The notes under the pieces were generated by a model. It saw nothing but the letters and a program-made list of their open reading frames with translations, made no database searches and was not told the DNA's origin. DNA of 64,000 bases from Endozoicomonas sp. OPT23 (lineage in GTDB: Bacteria; Pseudomonadota; Gammaproteobacteria; Pseudomonadales; Endozoicomonadaceae), in the NCBI RefSeq assembly GCF_009653635.1, contig NZ_PPFD01000003.1:824955-888954 (forward strand). Direction: 5' to 3'. The translations under genes were made by a program, and so were the position numbers. Every line of letters begins with the position of its first letter. Positions within the stretch are counted from its first letter, which is position 1. Shown here piece after piece: positions 35,626 to 45,810 of the stretch.

Positions 35626-36288
35626 ATGGATCTTGAAGCGTTCACCAGCCTGTTCTCAGGCTCACCCTACAAACTTTTACAACAGCACCGTGCCTGTGCG
35701 CTGGACGCTCTTCTTGCAGTGAACAGACAGGTGCTCTGTCTGAGTGCTGAAACGCCTGCATCCCACCCTTCGCCCTCATGGATCAAAGAACGCCCAAGAC
35801 AACTCAAAAAGCTCGAACAGGCCGTTATTAGTCGGTTGAATAAGCCTTCACTCACTTCGCTGCCTAAAACTTCCATTCTTGATGTGTTGCAAAACCAGAG
35901 TCATTTAGCCCTTCAGATTTTCAGGCTGTCTGAAAGACTGGCTGTAAGACCGTTGAAGCTGCCCGTTGAAATGATCGTGCCGATTAACCTGCTCACCAGC
36001 CGGTTTGGCAAAACCATCTGCCAGTTTCGAGAAACAATCATCAAACAGGATGAGTTAAACTCAGGTGTGTTTAAAAAGCATCAAAGTCACTCCCTGCAGA
36101 CACAAAACAAAGGTCTTACACAAAGTGTCGAGCGCTTAAGAATGATATGTCAGGATCTCAGAGATGATGTGTGTCAGTTTCAGAGGGATATTGAGCCTGT
36201 CGATGTCGCCCTGTTATGCCTTATTCTGGACGACATCATTGACCTTTCTTTCTGGATGAAAAGCCTGCTTGAGCATCAGAAAATCTGA
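35626..36288 (+). CDS. Divergent DUF47 (PhoU-like) protein
   Basis: A 220-residue helical protein. The opening FTSLFSGSPYKLLQQHRACALDALLAV, the ISRLNKPSLTSLPKTSILDVLQNQSHLALQIFRLSERLAV middle and RPLKLPVEM resemble the DUF47/TIGR00153 family, whose members often accompany phosphate carriers and have a PhoU-like helical bundle. The central Asp/Glu metal-binding residues of PhoU proteins are poorly conserved, so function may differ. No partner phosphate transporter is directly next door, but a Na/Pi cotransporter follows at 37480. Confidence 0.6.
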   Translation: MDLEAFTSLFSGSPYKLLQQHRACALDALLAVNRQVLCLSAETPASHPSPSWIKERPRQLKKLEQAVISRLNKPSLTSLPKTSILDVLQNQSHLALQIFRLSERLAVRPLKLPVEMIVPINLLTSRFGKTICQFRETIIKQDELNSGVFKKHQSHSLQTQNKGLTQSVERLRMICQDLRDDVCQFQRDIEPVDVALLCLILDDIIDLSFWMKSLLEHQKI

Positions 36289-36315
36289 CTCTTACTTCTA
36301 TCGAGCCGTTTTCAA

Positions 36316-36738
36316 TCAGTCATCAGCGATACAATCAATCCGCTTTTTGCCGGTCTTATTCAAGTAATCCTGAAAATCTTTTGGCAAACGACCTGTTGTA
36401 GAACCATACCAACGCACGGTATCACCAGAGGCTGTCTGGTATTCAAAGTTGTGCTTGGAGACATTTCTCTTCCGCTTCCCTTCGATGCCTTTGTCCTGCA
36501 ATCCAAGGTCAGCCAGTGACAGTCCCTTGGACTCAATAACTTTCTTTATTTCGTCTATGTTTTGCTGTTTCTCTTTTCTTTTTTCTTCTGCGGCCTGCTT
36601 TTCCTGTTGTTTTTCTTCGCAGACTTCATTCATTCTCTTAACGATACGCTCCATCTCATCGATGCCGACATCCTTAAGCAACGAGCGGATTCTGGTCTTA
36701 CTTCCAAGTCTGTGTATAAGTTCTTCAAATACATTCAT
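36316..36738 (-). CDS. H-NS family histone-like protein
   Basis: A 140-residue nucleoid protein of the H-NS/StpA/BpH3 superfamily. The N-terminal two-thirds is a charged coiled coil for oligomerisation (MERIVKRMNEVCEEKQQEKQ..., LSLADLGL). The C-terminal DNA-binding loop has DTVRWYGSTTGRLPKDFQDYL, matching the W-x-G-x-G-R-x-P core of H-NS. Such proteins silence AT-rich foreign genes. An AGAGG precedes the ATG. Convergent with the DUF47-like gene, 28 nt apart. Confidence 0.88.
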   Translation of the reverse strand: MNVFEELIHRLGSKTRIRSLLKDVGIDEMERIVKRMNEVCEEKQQEKQAAEEKRKEKQQNIDEIKKVIESKGLSLADLGLQDKGIEGKRKRNVSKHNFEYQTASGDTVRWYGSTTGRLPKDFQDYLNKTGKKRIDCIADD

Positions 36739-37081
36739 ATTAAAACCTCTGAAATATACAGTTCGGTCATTCTCCAGAAAGTGTTAGAGATGCATTTCTG
36801 TTAAGAAACTGCTCACAATCTTAGCGCTCTCGCCTTTGTGTGATGATCATGAACAGCTTCTAAGAGAGCAAAAAGCCTTTGATAAAACACTAGTAAATTT
36901 TCACGAGTCATGGAAGCTCAAAAAATCAAAGACCAGAAAGACATTATCGTCTAACACTAATTACTGGATTCGAGGGTTCAGTTAAATAGTAAAGGTGCCA
37001 TTTGAGAAATGATATTTTCTTATATCTGGTTATTAATTCAGAGCTGAATGCTTTAGATGAACTGACTGTAATGTAGCTTCG
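36739..37081. other. AT-rich intergenic region upstream of the H-NS-like gene
   Basis: 343 nt, AT-rich, without a convincing gene, RNA motif or strong palindrome. It may hold the promoter and self-silencing site of the H-NS-like gene. Confidence 0.5.
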
Positions 37082-37342
37082 TTATTTCGTCGCTCTGCGA
37101 TTATACGAAACAGCCGTCTGTGCGGATTCCAGAGTTCCCACCAGATCACGAGCCAAATACTCCCTGACTTCGCCACTTTCCATCAGAACTTTTACCCTGC
37201 CATTTTTCAGACACTGAAATAGTCGCCCTCTCTCTCTGGTCGCTCGATCCTTGACGATTAAATTACCGGCCATCGCCGCGCTCTCCTGTAAATCACCAAT
37301 AAAAGTAGAAAAATAAACATGTGCCTGCTGACAGGAATCCAT
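37082..37342 (-). CDS. Small hypothetical protein
   Basis: An 86-residue possible gene: DLQESAAMAGNLIVKDRATRERGRLFQCLKNGRVKVLMESGEVREYLARDLVGTLESA. It is charged, helical, with no signal peptide or known motif. The upstream region lacks a strong Shine-Dalgarno. Composition looks protein-like rather than random. It is separated from the divergent Na/Pi gene by 137 nt. Reality is moderate. Confidence 0.45.
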   Translation of the reverse strand: MDSCQQAHVYFSTFIGDLQESAAMAGNLIVKDRATRERGRLFQCLKNGRVKVLMESGEVREYLARDLVGTLESAQTAVSYNRRATK

Positions 37343-37479
37343 ATTATCGGGTGGGGTTGCTGACTCTTTAATGACAGTTTCACTTCAATTTAATTAATTC
37401 CAAACTCCTCTAAGGAGTGACTGAAGAACCCTATGCAGCGCCGATAACTCCGTTATTGTTGCCTTAACAGGGTGTTGCC

Positions 37480-39306
37480 ATGGGCTTCCAATCAGGCATG
37501 CTGGGCCGTCTTTTTCTGCCCTCAATCATTCTTTTATTAGGGTATGGCTTCTGGGTCAGTCCCGAATTTCGGTTCATTGCTGCCGGTGTTGCCATATTTC
37601 TTTTCGGTATGGTTTATCTGGAGCAAGGCTTTAAGGTTTTTACCGGCGGCCTGCTCGAGTCACTGTTGAAAAAGACCACTGACAGAGTCTGGAAAAGCCT
37701 CTCTTTTGGTTTGATAACAACCGCTTTTTTGCAATCCAGCTCTCTGGTTTCTGTCATTGTTATTTCATTTCTGAGTGCAGGTTTGATTGGTCTTACTGCT
37801 GGTGTCGGCATTATTTTTGGCGCCAACCTGGGCAGTACTGCAGGTGCCTGGCTGGTTGCTTTGTACGGCCTGAAGATAAAACTTTCAGCCTACGCCATGC
37901 CCATGCTGGTGATAGGTTTAATCCTTAAGACCCAGAGTCAAAAAAACCTGAATGGTCTGGGATTTATTTTGCTCGGTGTCGGCTTTCTGCTGCTGGGCAT
38001 CCACTATATGAAAGATGGCTTTGATGCTTTCCAGAGCTCCATCAATCTCACTGAATACGCTGTTGAAGGTTTTCTCGGGCTTCTTATCTATACCGCTGCC
38101 GGCATGCTGGCAACAGTGATTATGCAGTCCACAAACGCTGTTCTTGTTCTGACATTTTCTGCTTTGGCCATCGGACAATTGAGCTATGAAAACGCTCTGG
38201 CTCTGGCCATCGGCTCAAACATAGGAACAACTGTTACCGCTATTCTTGGCGCCCTTAGTGCAAACGCTGAGGGCAAGCGACTGGCAGCGGCACACCTTGC
38301 CTTCAACATAGTCACAGCCACGATTGCCATTTTATTGCTGGACCCATTGATAACTCTGGTTGAACAGATTGCAGGATTTTTCAATGTTGCCCAGAGCGAT
38401 TACACCATTAAGCTGGCCATATTCCACAGTCTCTTCAATGTTATTGGTATTCTTGCCCTGCTGCCTTTCTTAAAATTGCTGGTGAAATGGTTGGATGGTC
38501 TGTTTACCAAATCTGTGACTCATCAGCCCTTTAACTTATCCGGTGATAAATCACTGCCTGTAGAGCGAGCGGTTCACCTGAATCCGGTCACTCTCAGTTA
38601 TCCGGATACAGCGCTTAGAGCCATAACAAAAGAGTGTGCCCATCTCTACAGAAACACTCTGGAACTGATCTGTTACGGCATTTATTTACCCGGTGAGAAA
38701 CTCAGAAAGACAGACAACATCGAAGAATTGGTCAACACCTGTCGCAGTGAAGACCAGCCATGGTCTATCAAAGAACTCTACATTCGGCACATCAAAGGCA
38801 TTTACGCCGACATTATTCACTACTGTGGATCACTCGAAGGGCGGCTGCCAAAGCAACAGGCACAGGAAATGTTTGCCTTGAAAGTAGCCTGTCGCGACTT
38901 TGTTCAAGCCATCAAACACATCAAACACCTTTATAAAAACATGGGTCAGTACACGGTGTCTGAAAATGACAAAATTCGGGAACAGTACAACCAGCTGCGT
39001 CTTTGTCTGGCATCAGTACTGAAATTGATTGACGTACTGGGCGTAAAACGAAATTACAGTCATATTCGCGAGCACACGGATCAGTTGAAACAGGAGCTCA
39101 GTGAGTGGAACCGACAAACCAATGAAACGTTGAACGAGTTGATTCGCTCGGGACAGGTGGATGCGTATATGGCCAGCTCACTGTTGAATGACAGTGCCCA
39201 TGTCCATGATGCCTGCACCAGTTTGATCGATGGTGCAGTCATCATGCTGACTCGGGACAGGCAGGAGTATAACGAGTTTGACCGTTCTACCAGGGAAAAC
39301 GCCTAA
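37480..39306 (+). CDS. Na/Pi cotransporter family protein
   Basis: A 608-residue membrane protein of the NptA/type II Na-phosphate cotransporter family. Two inverted-topology repeats each carry the QSS/QST signature: FLQSSSLVSVIVIS near 85-100 and IMQSTNAVLVLTFSALAIG near 212-230, each followed by GANLGST or GSNIGTT. The last 230 or so residues are a soluble, helical PhoU-like domain (CAHLYRNTLELICYG). Such proteins import phosphate with sodium; some move phosphonate or act in stress. The ppx gene converges on it three bases downstream. Confidence 0.9.
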   Translation: MGFQSGMLGRLFLPSIILLLGYGFWVSPEFRFIAAGVAIFLFGMVYLEQGFKVFTGGLLESLLKKTTDRVWKSLSFGLITTAFLQSSSLVSVIVISFLSAGLIGLTAGVGIIFGANLGSTAGAWLVALYGLKIKLSAYAMPMLVIGLILKTQSQKNLNGLGFILLGVGFLLLGIHYMKDGFDAFQSSINLTEYAVEGFLGLLIYTAAGMLATVIMQSTNAVLVLTFSALAIGQLSYENALALAIGSNIGTTVTAILGALSANAEGKRLAAAHLAFNIVTATIAILLLDPLITLVEQIAGFFNVAQSDYTIKLAIFHSLFNVIGILALLPFLKLLVKWLDGLFTKSVTHQPFNLSGDKSLPVERAVHLNPVTLSYPDTALRAITKECAHLYRNTLELICYGIYLPGEKLRKTDNIEELVNTCRSEDQPWSIKELYIRHIKGIYADIIHYCGSLEGRLPKQQAQEMFALKVACRDFVQAIKHIKHLYKNMGQYTVSENDKIREQYNQLRLCLASVLKLIDVLGVKRNYSHIREHTDQLKQELSEWNRQTNETLNELIRSGQVDAYMASSLLNDSAHVHDACTSLIDGAVIMLTRDRQEYNEFDRSTRENA

Positions 39307-39309
39307 TCG

Positions 39310-40836
39310 TTAGCTAACCAACAACTTAAAACCGGCTTTATTGAGATACATACGTTCTCGCTCAAAGTCTGCAGCCGTCAGCGCATGTTCAGATAACCAG
39401 CCTTCCGGAAAGGACACACAAAACTCACCATCAGAAACTTCCAGCTGGTAAGCCGTACTCTGATCATTGATGTGGTTCAAGACAATGGCCGCTCTTAACA
39501 GAATCACCAATCGCAGTAACTTCCAATGGCTGTCCACTTCCAGCAACACTTTTGGAAAACCACGACGATGCCCCTGAACCAGAAGTGACAGCTGTCGTTG
39601 CTGTTCTTTACTGAAACCCAGAAGGTCCGAATGCTGTATCAGATAGGCGCCATGCTTGTTGTAGTGAGTATGGGAAATATCCAGTCCTATCTCACACACC
39701 TGTGCTGCCCAGTTGAGCAGTTCACGGTCAGCAGAATTCAATCCCCAGGACTCATGAACCTGATCAAAGCAGGCCAGAGCATGTCGGGTAATACCATCCG
39801 CATTTTTCTTATCGACATGATTTCTCTGCATCAATGCGGAAATTGTTCTGCCACGAACGTCCTCATGACGATCACGACCTAATAAATCGTACAGAACACC
39901 TTCTCTAAGAGCACCGTCTGAATAACGCATCTGTTTGATACCAAAAGCATCAAAACAGGCCATAAGAATGGCCAGCCCTGCAGGGAATATACTCTGTCGA
40001 TCCGGCTTCAAACCCGGGAAGCGAATTCGGTTGGTACTCTTATGCTCCAGTACTTTAGCCTTCAGCATTTGCATGCGTTCCAGAGTAATGACTTCGTCAT
40101 AGCCCATAGCCTGAAGAATACTGCTTACGGCACGAATAGAGCCGGATGAGCCAACTGAATCCACCCACCCCAGTTCTTTGTAACCCTGCTCAATATTGAG
40201 CAGTTCAAGGCGTGCCGCATAATAAGCTGACTGAAAACGTTCAGGGCTGAGTTCACCGGAAGGGAAGAACTTGTCGGTATAGGTCACGCAGCCCATATGG
40301 AGGCTCTCGAGCAATTTCGGCTCGAACTTTTCACCGACAATCAGTTCTGTGCTGCCACCGCCAATATCAACCACGAGACGGCTTTCCTGATCATCAGACT
40401 GAGTTTGCGCAACCCCGAGATAGATCAGACGTGCTTCTTCCCTGCCAGCAATGATTTCTATGGGATGTTTGAGGATTTCCTCTGCTTTTTCTACAAATTC
40501 GTGGCTATTTTTCGCCTTTCTAAGGGCATTGGTGCCAACAACTCTGATCGCCTGAAAATCACGACCTGAGATGTATTGAGCAAACTGTGCCAGACACTTC
40601 AAACCCCGGCCCATGGCTTGAGCTGAAAGCAGCCCATTTTTGCTGAGACCAGCAGCCAGCTGAACTTTTTCACCCAAACGTTCAACAGGGCGAATCTCTC
40701 CCTGTTCAACCCGGGCAACAATCATGTGAAAACTGTTGGAGCCCAAATCAATAGCTGCCACCAGCGGCTGTCCTGCAGCCTCTTTACGACCTTGAACTGT
40801 CATGATGTTGTTCTGCAACCTTTCAGTCACCAGCAT
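39310..40836 (-). CDS. ppx: Exopolyphosphatase
   Basis: A 508-residue Ppx/GppA-family enzyme that releases phosphate from polyphosphate chain ends. VAAIDLGSNSFHMIVARVEQG is the actin-like phosphate-1 motif, VVDIGGGSTELIVGE the phosphate-2 motif and VGSSGSIRAV is also typical; the C-terminal part has the HD-like domain (GLDISHTHYNKHGAYLIQHSDLLG). The length is closer to Ppx than to GppA. An ATG at 40803 is another possible start; neither has a clear Shine-Dalgarno. It is convergent with the Na/Pi cotransporter. Confidence 0.93.
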   Translation of the reverse strand: MLVTERLQNNIMTVQGRKEAAGQPLVAAIDLGSNSFHMIVARVEQGEIRPVERLGEKVQLAAGLSKNGLLSAQAMGRGLKCLAQFAQYISGRDFQAIRVVGTNALRKAKNSHEFVEKAEEILKHPIEIIAGREEARLIYLGVAQTQSDDQESRLVVDIGGGSTELIVGEKFEPKLLESLHMGCVTYTDKFFPSGELSPERFQSAYYAARLELLNIEQGYKELGWVDSVGSSGSIRAVSSILQAMGYDEVITLERMQMLKAKVLEHKSTNRIRFPGLKPDRQSIFPAGLAILMACFDAFGIKQMRYSDGALREGVLYDLLGRDRHEDVRGRTISALMQRNHVDKKNADGITRHALACFDQVHESWGLNSADRELLNWAAQVCEIGLDISHTHYNKHGAYLIQHSDLLGFSKEQQRQLSLLVQGHRRGFPKVLLEVDSHWKLLRLVILLRAAIVLNHINDQSTAYQLEVSDGEFCVSFPEGWLSEHALTAADFERERMYLNKAGFKLLVS

Positions 40837-41186
40837 TTAAAAGAAAGAAAAACATACCTACTGGCTTTACGATTTTAATACAGCACTATCGCCTTTAAAC
40901 CTGTTCATAATTTTCATGCAAAAGGTAAGAACAGGCTCTTACTGTTCAGCTATCGGCTGCACCGAAACTGTTAATAAATATATGGAACAACAGCCGCCGG
41001 AGAAGCGCAATATAACAGCTCGCTTTCTTCATAGGAATTAACCGCATTGATCATTCGGATGTATACAAACGGGTATAACAGGGTAAACTACAGGATTTAC
41101 TGAACTGTTTAGGGCAGGGTAGCTGAAACTTTACACGCTATGACTTCTGCTCTGACACTAGACAAAATGGTCAGGAGATCCATTCC
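40837..41186. other. Intergenic region between ppx and trxA
   Basis: 350 nt of divergent promoter space. CCTGTTC (40900-40906) and GAACAGG (40929-40935) are a 7-bp inverted repeat. No gene or RNA motif is recognised, and no promoter with good spacing was found for trxA (TTGATC and TATAAC are 21 nt apart). Confidence 0.45.
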
Positions 41187-41510
<324 letters not shown>

Positions 41511-41565
41511 TTACTGCTATACCATTGTTCTGATAGAACGATTATTGAGTTCTAACAGGACTGTT

Positions 41566-41602
41566 ACTGGCGCAAAAGGACAAATGATTGTCTGGCGCCA
41601 GT
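41566..41602 (+). terminator. Hairpin after trxA
   Basis: ACTGGCGC pairs with GCGCCAGT, with an inner GACAA/TTGTC pair. It is followed by TAACTCTTTT, a partial U-tract, so it may attenuate transcription into rho. Confidence 0.6.
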
Positions 41603-42053
41603 TAACTCTTTTAATGTTTATCACACTCACTTTTACCAGCCCTTTCCGGGACGCTATTCATCCAGCGTTTTTGATAAATTACTTGTAATAAAGTTGACGT
41701 ACTCCCAGTTATTGATTACTTTCCAGAAAAGGATATAGACTGTGGAATCGGGCTGTAAAATCGAGAGTTGTCAGGTTTGTGAGTGATTCTGAACGGGTTT
41801 AACCTGTTGGAATAACCAAGGGACTTAATCTTGAATGACAAGCCACAGACCCTGATAAGCAGTTACAAAATACTCCGGCCACGTTTGTCTCAAGCTCGCC
41901 TCTCGCAATATCTGGCTCCAGCTTGAAAGCGATCTTAATGAGCTTTAGCAGGCATCAATATTTAACGATGCTGAAAAAAATAATCTCAATAATATCTGAT
42001 CTTCCTGCAACTACGACGGCCATTACCTTTCAATTTAACGTTCGCAAACTGTT
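41603..42053 (+). other. Long leader of rho
   Basis: About 450 nt between the trxA hairpin and the rho ATG, with no ORF of note. It holds C- and pyrimidine-rich, G-poor stretches (for example 41870-41920), the kind that Rho binds when limiting its own transcription. Gene-length homologues of the E. coli rhoL leader peptide are not seen. Confidence 0.45.
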
Positions 42054-43313
42054 ATGCATCTTACCGAACTGAAAAAAAAGTCTGTTCCTGAACTTCTAGC
42101 GATCGCTAATGAAATGGGCCTGGATAACCTGGCCCGTTCCAGGAAGCAGGACGTAATCTTCTCCATCCTGAAGCGTCATGCTCGCAGCGGTGAAGACATC
42201 TATGGCGATGGTGTGCTGGAAATCCTGCAGGACGGCTTTGGCTTCCTGCGTTCAGCAGACAGCTCCTACCTGGCCGGCCCTGATGATATTTACGTATCAC
42301 CCAGCCAGATTCGCCGCTTTAACCTGAGAACTGGCGACAGCATCTCCGGCAAGATTCGCCCACCAAAAGAAGGTGAGCGTTACTTCGCCCTGCTGAAAGT
42401 TAATGAAATTAACTTCGACCAGCCTGAAAACGCCCGTAACAAGATTCTCTTTGAAAACCTGACGCCACTGTTTCCTCAAGATCGCATGATCATGGAGATA
42501 GGTAATGGCTCTACCGAGGATCTGACCGGCCGTATCATCGACCTGGTTGCTCCTATCGGTAAAGGCCAGCGAGGTCTGATCGTATCGCCTCCGAAGGCGG
42601 GTAAGACCCTGATGCTGCAGAACATCGCAGCTAACATCGCCCGTAACAACCCTGAATGCCACCTGATCGTTCTGCTGATCGATGAGCGTCCGGAAGAAGT
42701 GACAGAGATGTCCCGTTCCGTTCGTGGTGAAGTGGTTGCTTCTACCTTTGACGAACCACCATCACGCCACGTTCAGGTTGCGGAAATGGTTCTTGAAAAG
42801 GCCAAACGTCTGGTTGAGCACAAAAAAGACGTGGTAATCCTGCTGGATTCCATCACCCGTCTGGCTCGTGCCTACAACACGGTTATTCCTTCCTCCGGTA
42901 AGGTACTGACCGGTGGTGTTGATGCTCACGCTCTGGAACGTCCTAAGCGTTTCTTCGGTGCAGCTCGTAACATCGAACACGGCGGTTCTCTGACTATTCT
43001 GGCTACCGCTCTGGTAGACACTGGTTCCAAAATGGACGAGGTTATCTTTGAGGAATTCAAGGGTACCGGAAACATGGAACTGAATCTGGATCGTCGCATT
43101 GCCGAAAAGCGTGTATTCCCTGCTATCAACTTCAACAAGTCAGGTACCCGTCGTGAAGAGTACCTGACCACTGAAGAAGAATTGCAGCGTATGTGGATTC
43201 TCCGCAAGATTCTGAATCCAATGGATGAAATCGGCGCTATTGAGTTCCTGCTGGATCGCATGAAGCACAGCAAGACCAACGAAGAGTTCTTCCAGGCTAT
43301 GAAGCGCAAGTAA
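42054..43313 (+). CDS. rho: Transcription termination factor Rho
   Basis: A 419-residue RNA-dependent hexameric helicase. The N-terminal RNA-binding region has [22 protein letters not shown] and an OB fold with [29 protein letters not shown] (primary site). The ATPase has Walker [11 protein letters not shown], Walker [21 protein letters not shown], and the Q-loop/R-loop region [15 protein letters not shown]. Length matches E. coli Rho (419). The start lacks a strong Shine-Dalgarno; the 540-nt leader suggests control. Confidence 0.98.
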   Translation: MHLTELKKKSVPELLAIANEMGLDNLARSRKQDVIFSILKRHARSGEDIYGDGVLEILQDGFGFLRSADSSYLAGPDDIYVSPSQIRRFNLRTGDSISGKIRPPKEGERYFALLKVNEINFDQPENARNKILFENLTPLFPQDRMIMEIGNGSTEDLTGRIIDLVAPIGKGQRGLIVSPPKAGKTLMLQNIAANIARNNPECHLIVLLIDERPEEVTEMSRSVRGEVVASTFDEPPSRHVQVAEMVLEKAKRLVEHKKDVVILLDSITRLARAYNTVIPSSGKVLTGGVDAHALERPKRFFGAARNIEHGGSLTILATALVDTGSKMDEVIFEEFKGTGNMELNLDRRIAEKRVFPAINFNKSGTRREEYLTTEEELQRMWILRKILNPMDEIGAIEFLLDRMKHSKTNEEFFQAMKRK

Positions 43314-43436
43314 AACTGCCTGCTGAATGCCTGTCGCAGGAGTGAAACCCTCACTCCTGCACTCCCCACCTCAAAGAACAACAACAGCCATGAGCTGGAA
43401 ATGCACAACACTGCATTTTTATAGAAATCACTGCCC

Positions 43437-44915
43437 ATGAAATACAGGGATCTCCGAGACTTTATCAAACTGCTGGAAAAGCAGGGCGAGCTGGTGCGCA
43501 TCACAAAAGAAGTTGATCCGTATCTGGAAATGACAGAAATCAGTGACCGTACCTTGCGCAAGAAAGGCCCGGCACTTCTGTTCGAAAACCCCAAAGGCTA
43601 CGACGTGCCGGTTCTGACCAACCTGTTTGGTACAGAAAAGCGTGTGGCATTAGGTATGGGGCAGGAAAACGTAACAGCTCTGAAAGAAGTCGGGCAACTG
43701 CTGGCTTACCTGAAAGAGCCTGATCCACCGAAGGGTTTCAAAGACGCACTCTCCAAACTGCCTATCTTCAAACAGGTTCTGAACATGGGGCCCAAGGTTG
43801 TCAAATCAGCTGCCTGTCAGGAAGTAGTTCTGAAAGGCGACGATGTCGACCTGAATAAGATCCCTATTCAACACTGCTGGCCCGGCGATGCCGCACCTCT
43901 GGTGACATGGCCACTGGTGATCACTAAAGGGCCTGAGAAAGATCGCCAGAACCTGGGCATCTATCGTCAGCAGTTGATTGGCAAAAACAAGCTGATCATG
44001 CGCTGGTTGTCTCACCGTGGTGGTGCGCTGGACTTCCGTGACTGGCAGCTGAAACATCCGGGCGAACCTTTCCCTGTGTCGGTTGCTCTGGGTGCTGACC
44101 CCGCGACGATTCTGGGGGCTGTTACTCCAATTCCTGATGGTATTTCCGAGTATGCTTTTGCTGGCCTGCTGAGAGGCGGTAAAACCGAGCTGGTGAAGAG
44201 TAAGGTTAACGATCTTCAGGTTCCTGCCAGTGCCGAGATTGTTCTGGAAGGCTTTATCTATCCCGATGAAATGGCAGTAGAAGGTCCGTTTGGTGACCAC
44301 ACGGGCTATTACAACGAGACAGAAAAGTTTCCTGTCTTCACCGTAGAGTGCATTACTCATCGTCGTGATCCGATTTATCACAGCACTTACACAGGTCGTC
44401 CACCGGATGAACCTGCCATTCTTGGTGTGGCACTGAACGAAGTCTTTGTGCCACTTATCAAGAAACAGTTCCCGGAAATCGTGGATTTCTATCTGCCACC
44501 GGAAGGCTGTTCTTACCGTATGGCCGTAGTGACCATTCGAAAGGAATATCCGGGGCATGCTAAACGTGTGATGCTGGGTGTCTGGTCGTTCCTGCGACAG
44601 TTTATGTACACCAAGTTCGTGATTGTCTGCGATGATGACGTCAACGCACGGGACTGGAACGATGTAATCTGGGCTATGACCACTCGCATGGACCCAAAGC
44701 GAGATTCCGTGTTTATCGAAAACACGCCCATTGATTATCTCGATTTTGCCTCACCTGTTGCAGGCCTCGGCTCCAAGGTTGGTTTTGATGCTACGAATAA
44801 GTGGCCTGGAGAAACCGACCGAGAGTGGGGTGAAACCATCACCATGACCGACGAAGTTAAAAACAAAGTAGACGACATCTGGGATGAACTCGGAATCGAA
44901 GAAGCAATCGACTAA
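43437..44915 (+). CDS. ubiD: 3-octaprenyl-4-hydroxybenzoate decarboxylase UbiD
   Basis: A 492-residue prenylated-FMN-dependent decarboxylase of ubiquinone synthesis. The start [22 protein letters not shown] and the conserved blocks [50 protein letters not shown] and [17 protein letters not shown] are typical. It requires UbiX-made prenyl-FMN and K/Mn ions. Typical length is about 497. It follows rho by 123 nt, as in Pseudomonas. The next gene overlaps its end. Confidence 0.97.
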   Translation: MKYRDLRDFIKLLEKQGELVRITKEVDPYLEMTEISDRTLRKKGPALLFENPKGYDVPVLTNLFGTEKRVALGMGQENVTALKEVGQLLAYLKEPDPPKGFKDALSKLPIFKQVLNMGPKVVKSAACQEVVLKGDDVDLNKIPIQHCWPGDAAPLVTWPLVITKGPEKDRQNLGIYRQQLIGKNKLIMRWLSHRGGALDFRDWQLKHPGEPFPVSVALGADPATILGAVTPIPDGISEYAFAGLLRGGKTELVKSKVNDLQVPASAEIVLEGFIYPDEMAVEGPFGDHTGYYNETEKFPVFTVECITHRRDPIYHSTYTGRPPDEPAILGVALNEVFVPLIKKQFPEIVDFYLPPEGCSYRMAVVTIRKEYPGHAKRVMLGVWSFLRQFMYTKFVIVCDDDVNARDWNDVIWAMTTRMDPKRDSVFIENTPIDYLDFASPVAGLGSKVGFDATNKWPGETDREWGETITMTDEVKNKVDDIWDELGIEEAID

Positions 44916-45780
44916 GAACTTGGCTGAACAGGAATTGCATCAACGCCTTGAGAACTGTCTGCAGGACTGGCAACAGTGGCAGCTGTGTTCACAGCAGCCG
45001 TCTGTAAAGGACTGCATTCAGATCTCTGCCGGTAATACCAATACCAGCTTTATTCTGACGACTGATGCTTCAAGGCTTCTTATACGTCTTGAAGCATCTA
45101 ACTCTGAGATTCTCGGGCTGGACAGGGAAACTGAATTCAGGGTTCATGAGATTGCCAATAAAGCAGACCTCACACCCAGAGTTCTTTTTCGCAGTCTGGA
45201 TAAGGGATATTGGGTTCGAGAGTTTATTGAAGGACAGCCACTGCCTGAAAAAGGCCTTTCCCGCCACCAGCTTGAGCAAGTAGCTGGCGTTCTTCGAGAA
45301 CTTCACAGCCTGCCTGTTCCTGCTGATATACCCAGACTCATTCCGGGGGAAAAAGCAGAGCATTACTGGCAACAGCTGGCGAATCACCCTGAAAACAAAC
45401 CTTTGTTATCCATGCAACAGGCTCTCCAAACACTGCTTGGAGACGGGCTGGATGGAGCATTGAGTCTGTGCCATATGGATACGGTGCCTGCCAACTGGTT
45501 GGAAGCTGAAAAGATGTATCTGATGGATTGGGAATATGCGGCGGCGGGTCATCCCTGTTGGGATATAGCCTCTTTTCTCCAACAACTTGAAATTAATTCT
45601 GACGATAAGGCTTTCTTTCTTGAGAAGTACTTTCGAGGATCAGAACTTGAAGAAGCACTGCCTAAAGCTACACAGCAGTTAGATTATTTATCTGCTTTGT
45701 GGTTCAGACTTCAGGGACTGGTTAGTGTTGAAAAAACAGAACGTATTTTTCAGGATTTATTAAAAACTACCAGCAGCTGA
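44884..45780 (+). CDS. Phosphotransferase (aminoglycoside/choline kinase type)
   Basis: A 298-residue kinase-fold protein of the APH/ChoK superfamily. The Brenner-type catalytic motif [11 protein letters not shown] (HxDxxxxN) is present, followed by [20 protein letters not shown], which supplies the second metal aspartate. [15 protein letters not shown] is the nucleotide loop. This resembles thiamine kinase (ThiK), choline kinase or related bacterial genes; the substrate is unknown. ATG 44884 overlaps the end of ubiD by 32 nt without a Shine-Dalgarno, and a later TTG start near 44923 is possible. Confidence 0.8.
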   Translation: MNSESKKQSTKNLAEQELHQRLENCLQDWQQWQLCSQQPSVKDCIQISAGNTNTSFILTTDASRLLIRLEASNSEILGLDRETEFRVHEIANKADLTPRVLFRSLDKGYWVREFIEGQPLPEKGLSRHQLEQVAGVLRELHSLPVPADIPRLIPGEKAEHYWQQLANHPENKPLLSMQQALQTLLGDGLDGALSLCHMDTVPANWLEAEKMYLMDWEYAAAGHPCWDIASFLQQLEINSDDKAFFLEKYFRGSELEEALPKATQQLDYLSALWFRLQGLVSVEKTERIFQDLLKTTSS

Positions 45781-45810
45781 TTACTACTGGTAGTTTTCAT
45801 TCAATAGAAC

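Noticed and set aside
42926-43594. 222-codon antisense ORF over rho and ubiD
   Set aside because: It is the complement of two certain genes; serine- and arginine-rich shadow composition.
43806-44558. 250-codon antisense ORF inside ubiD
   Set aside because: Shadow of a certain gene, no ribosome site.
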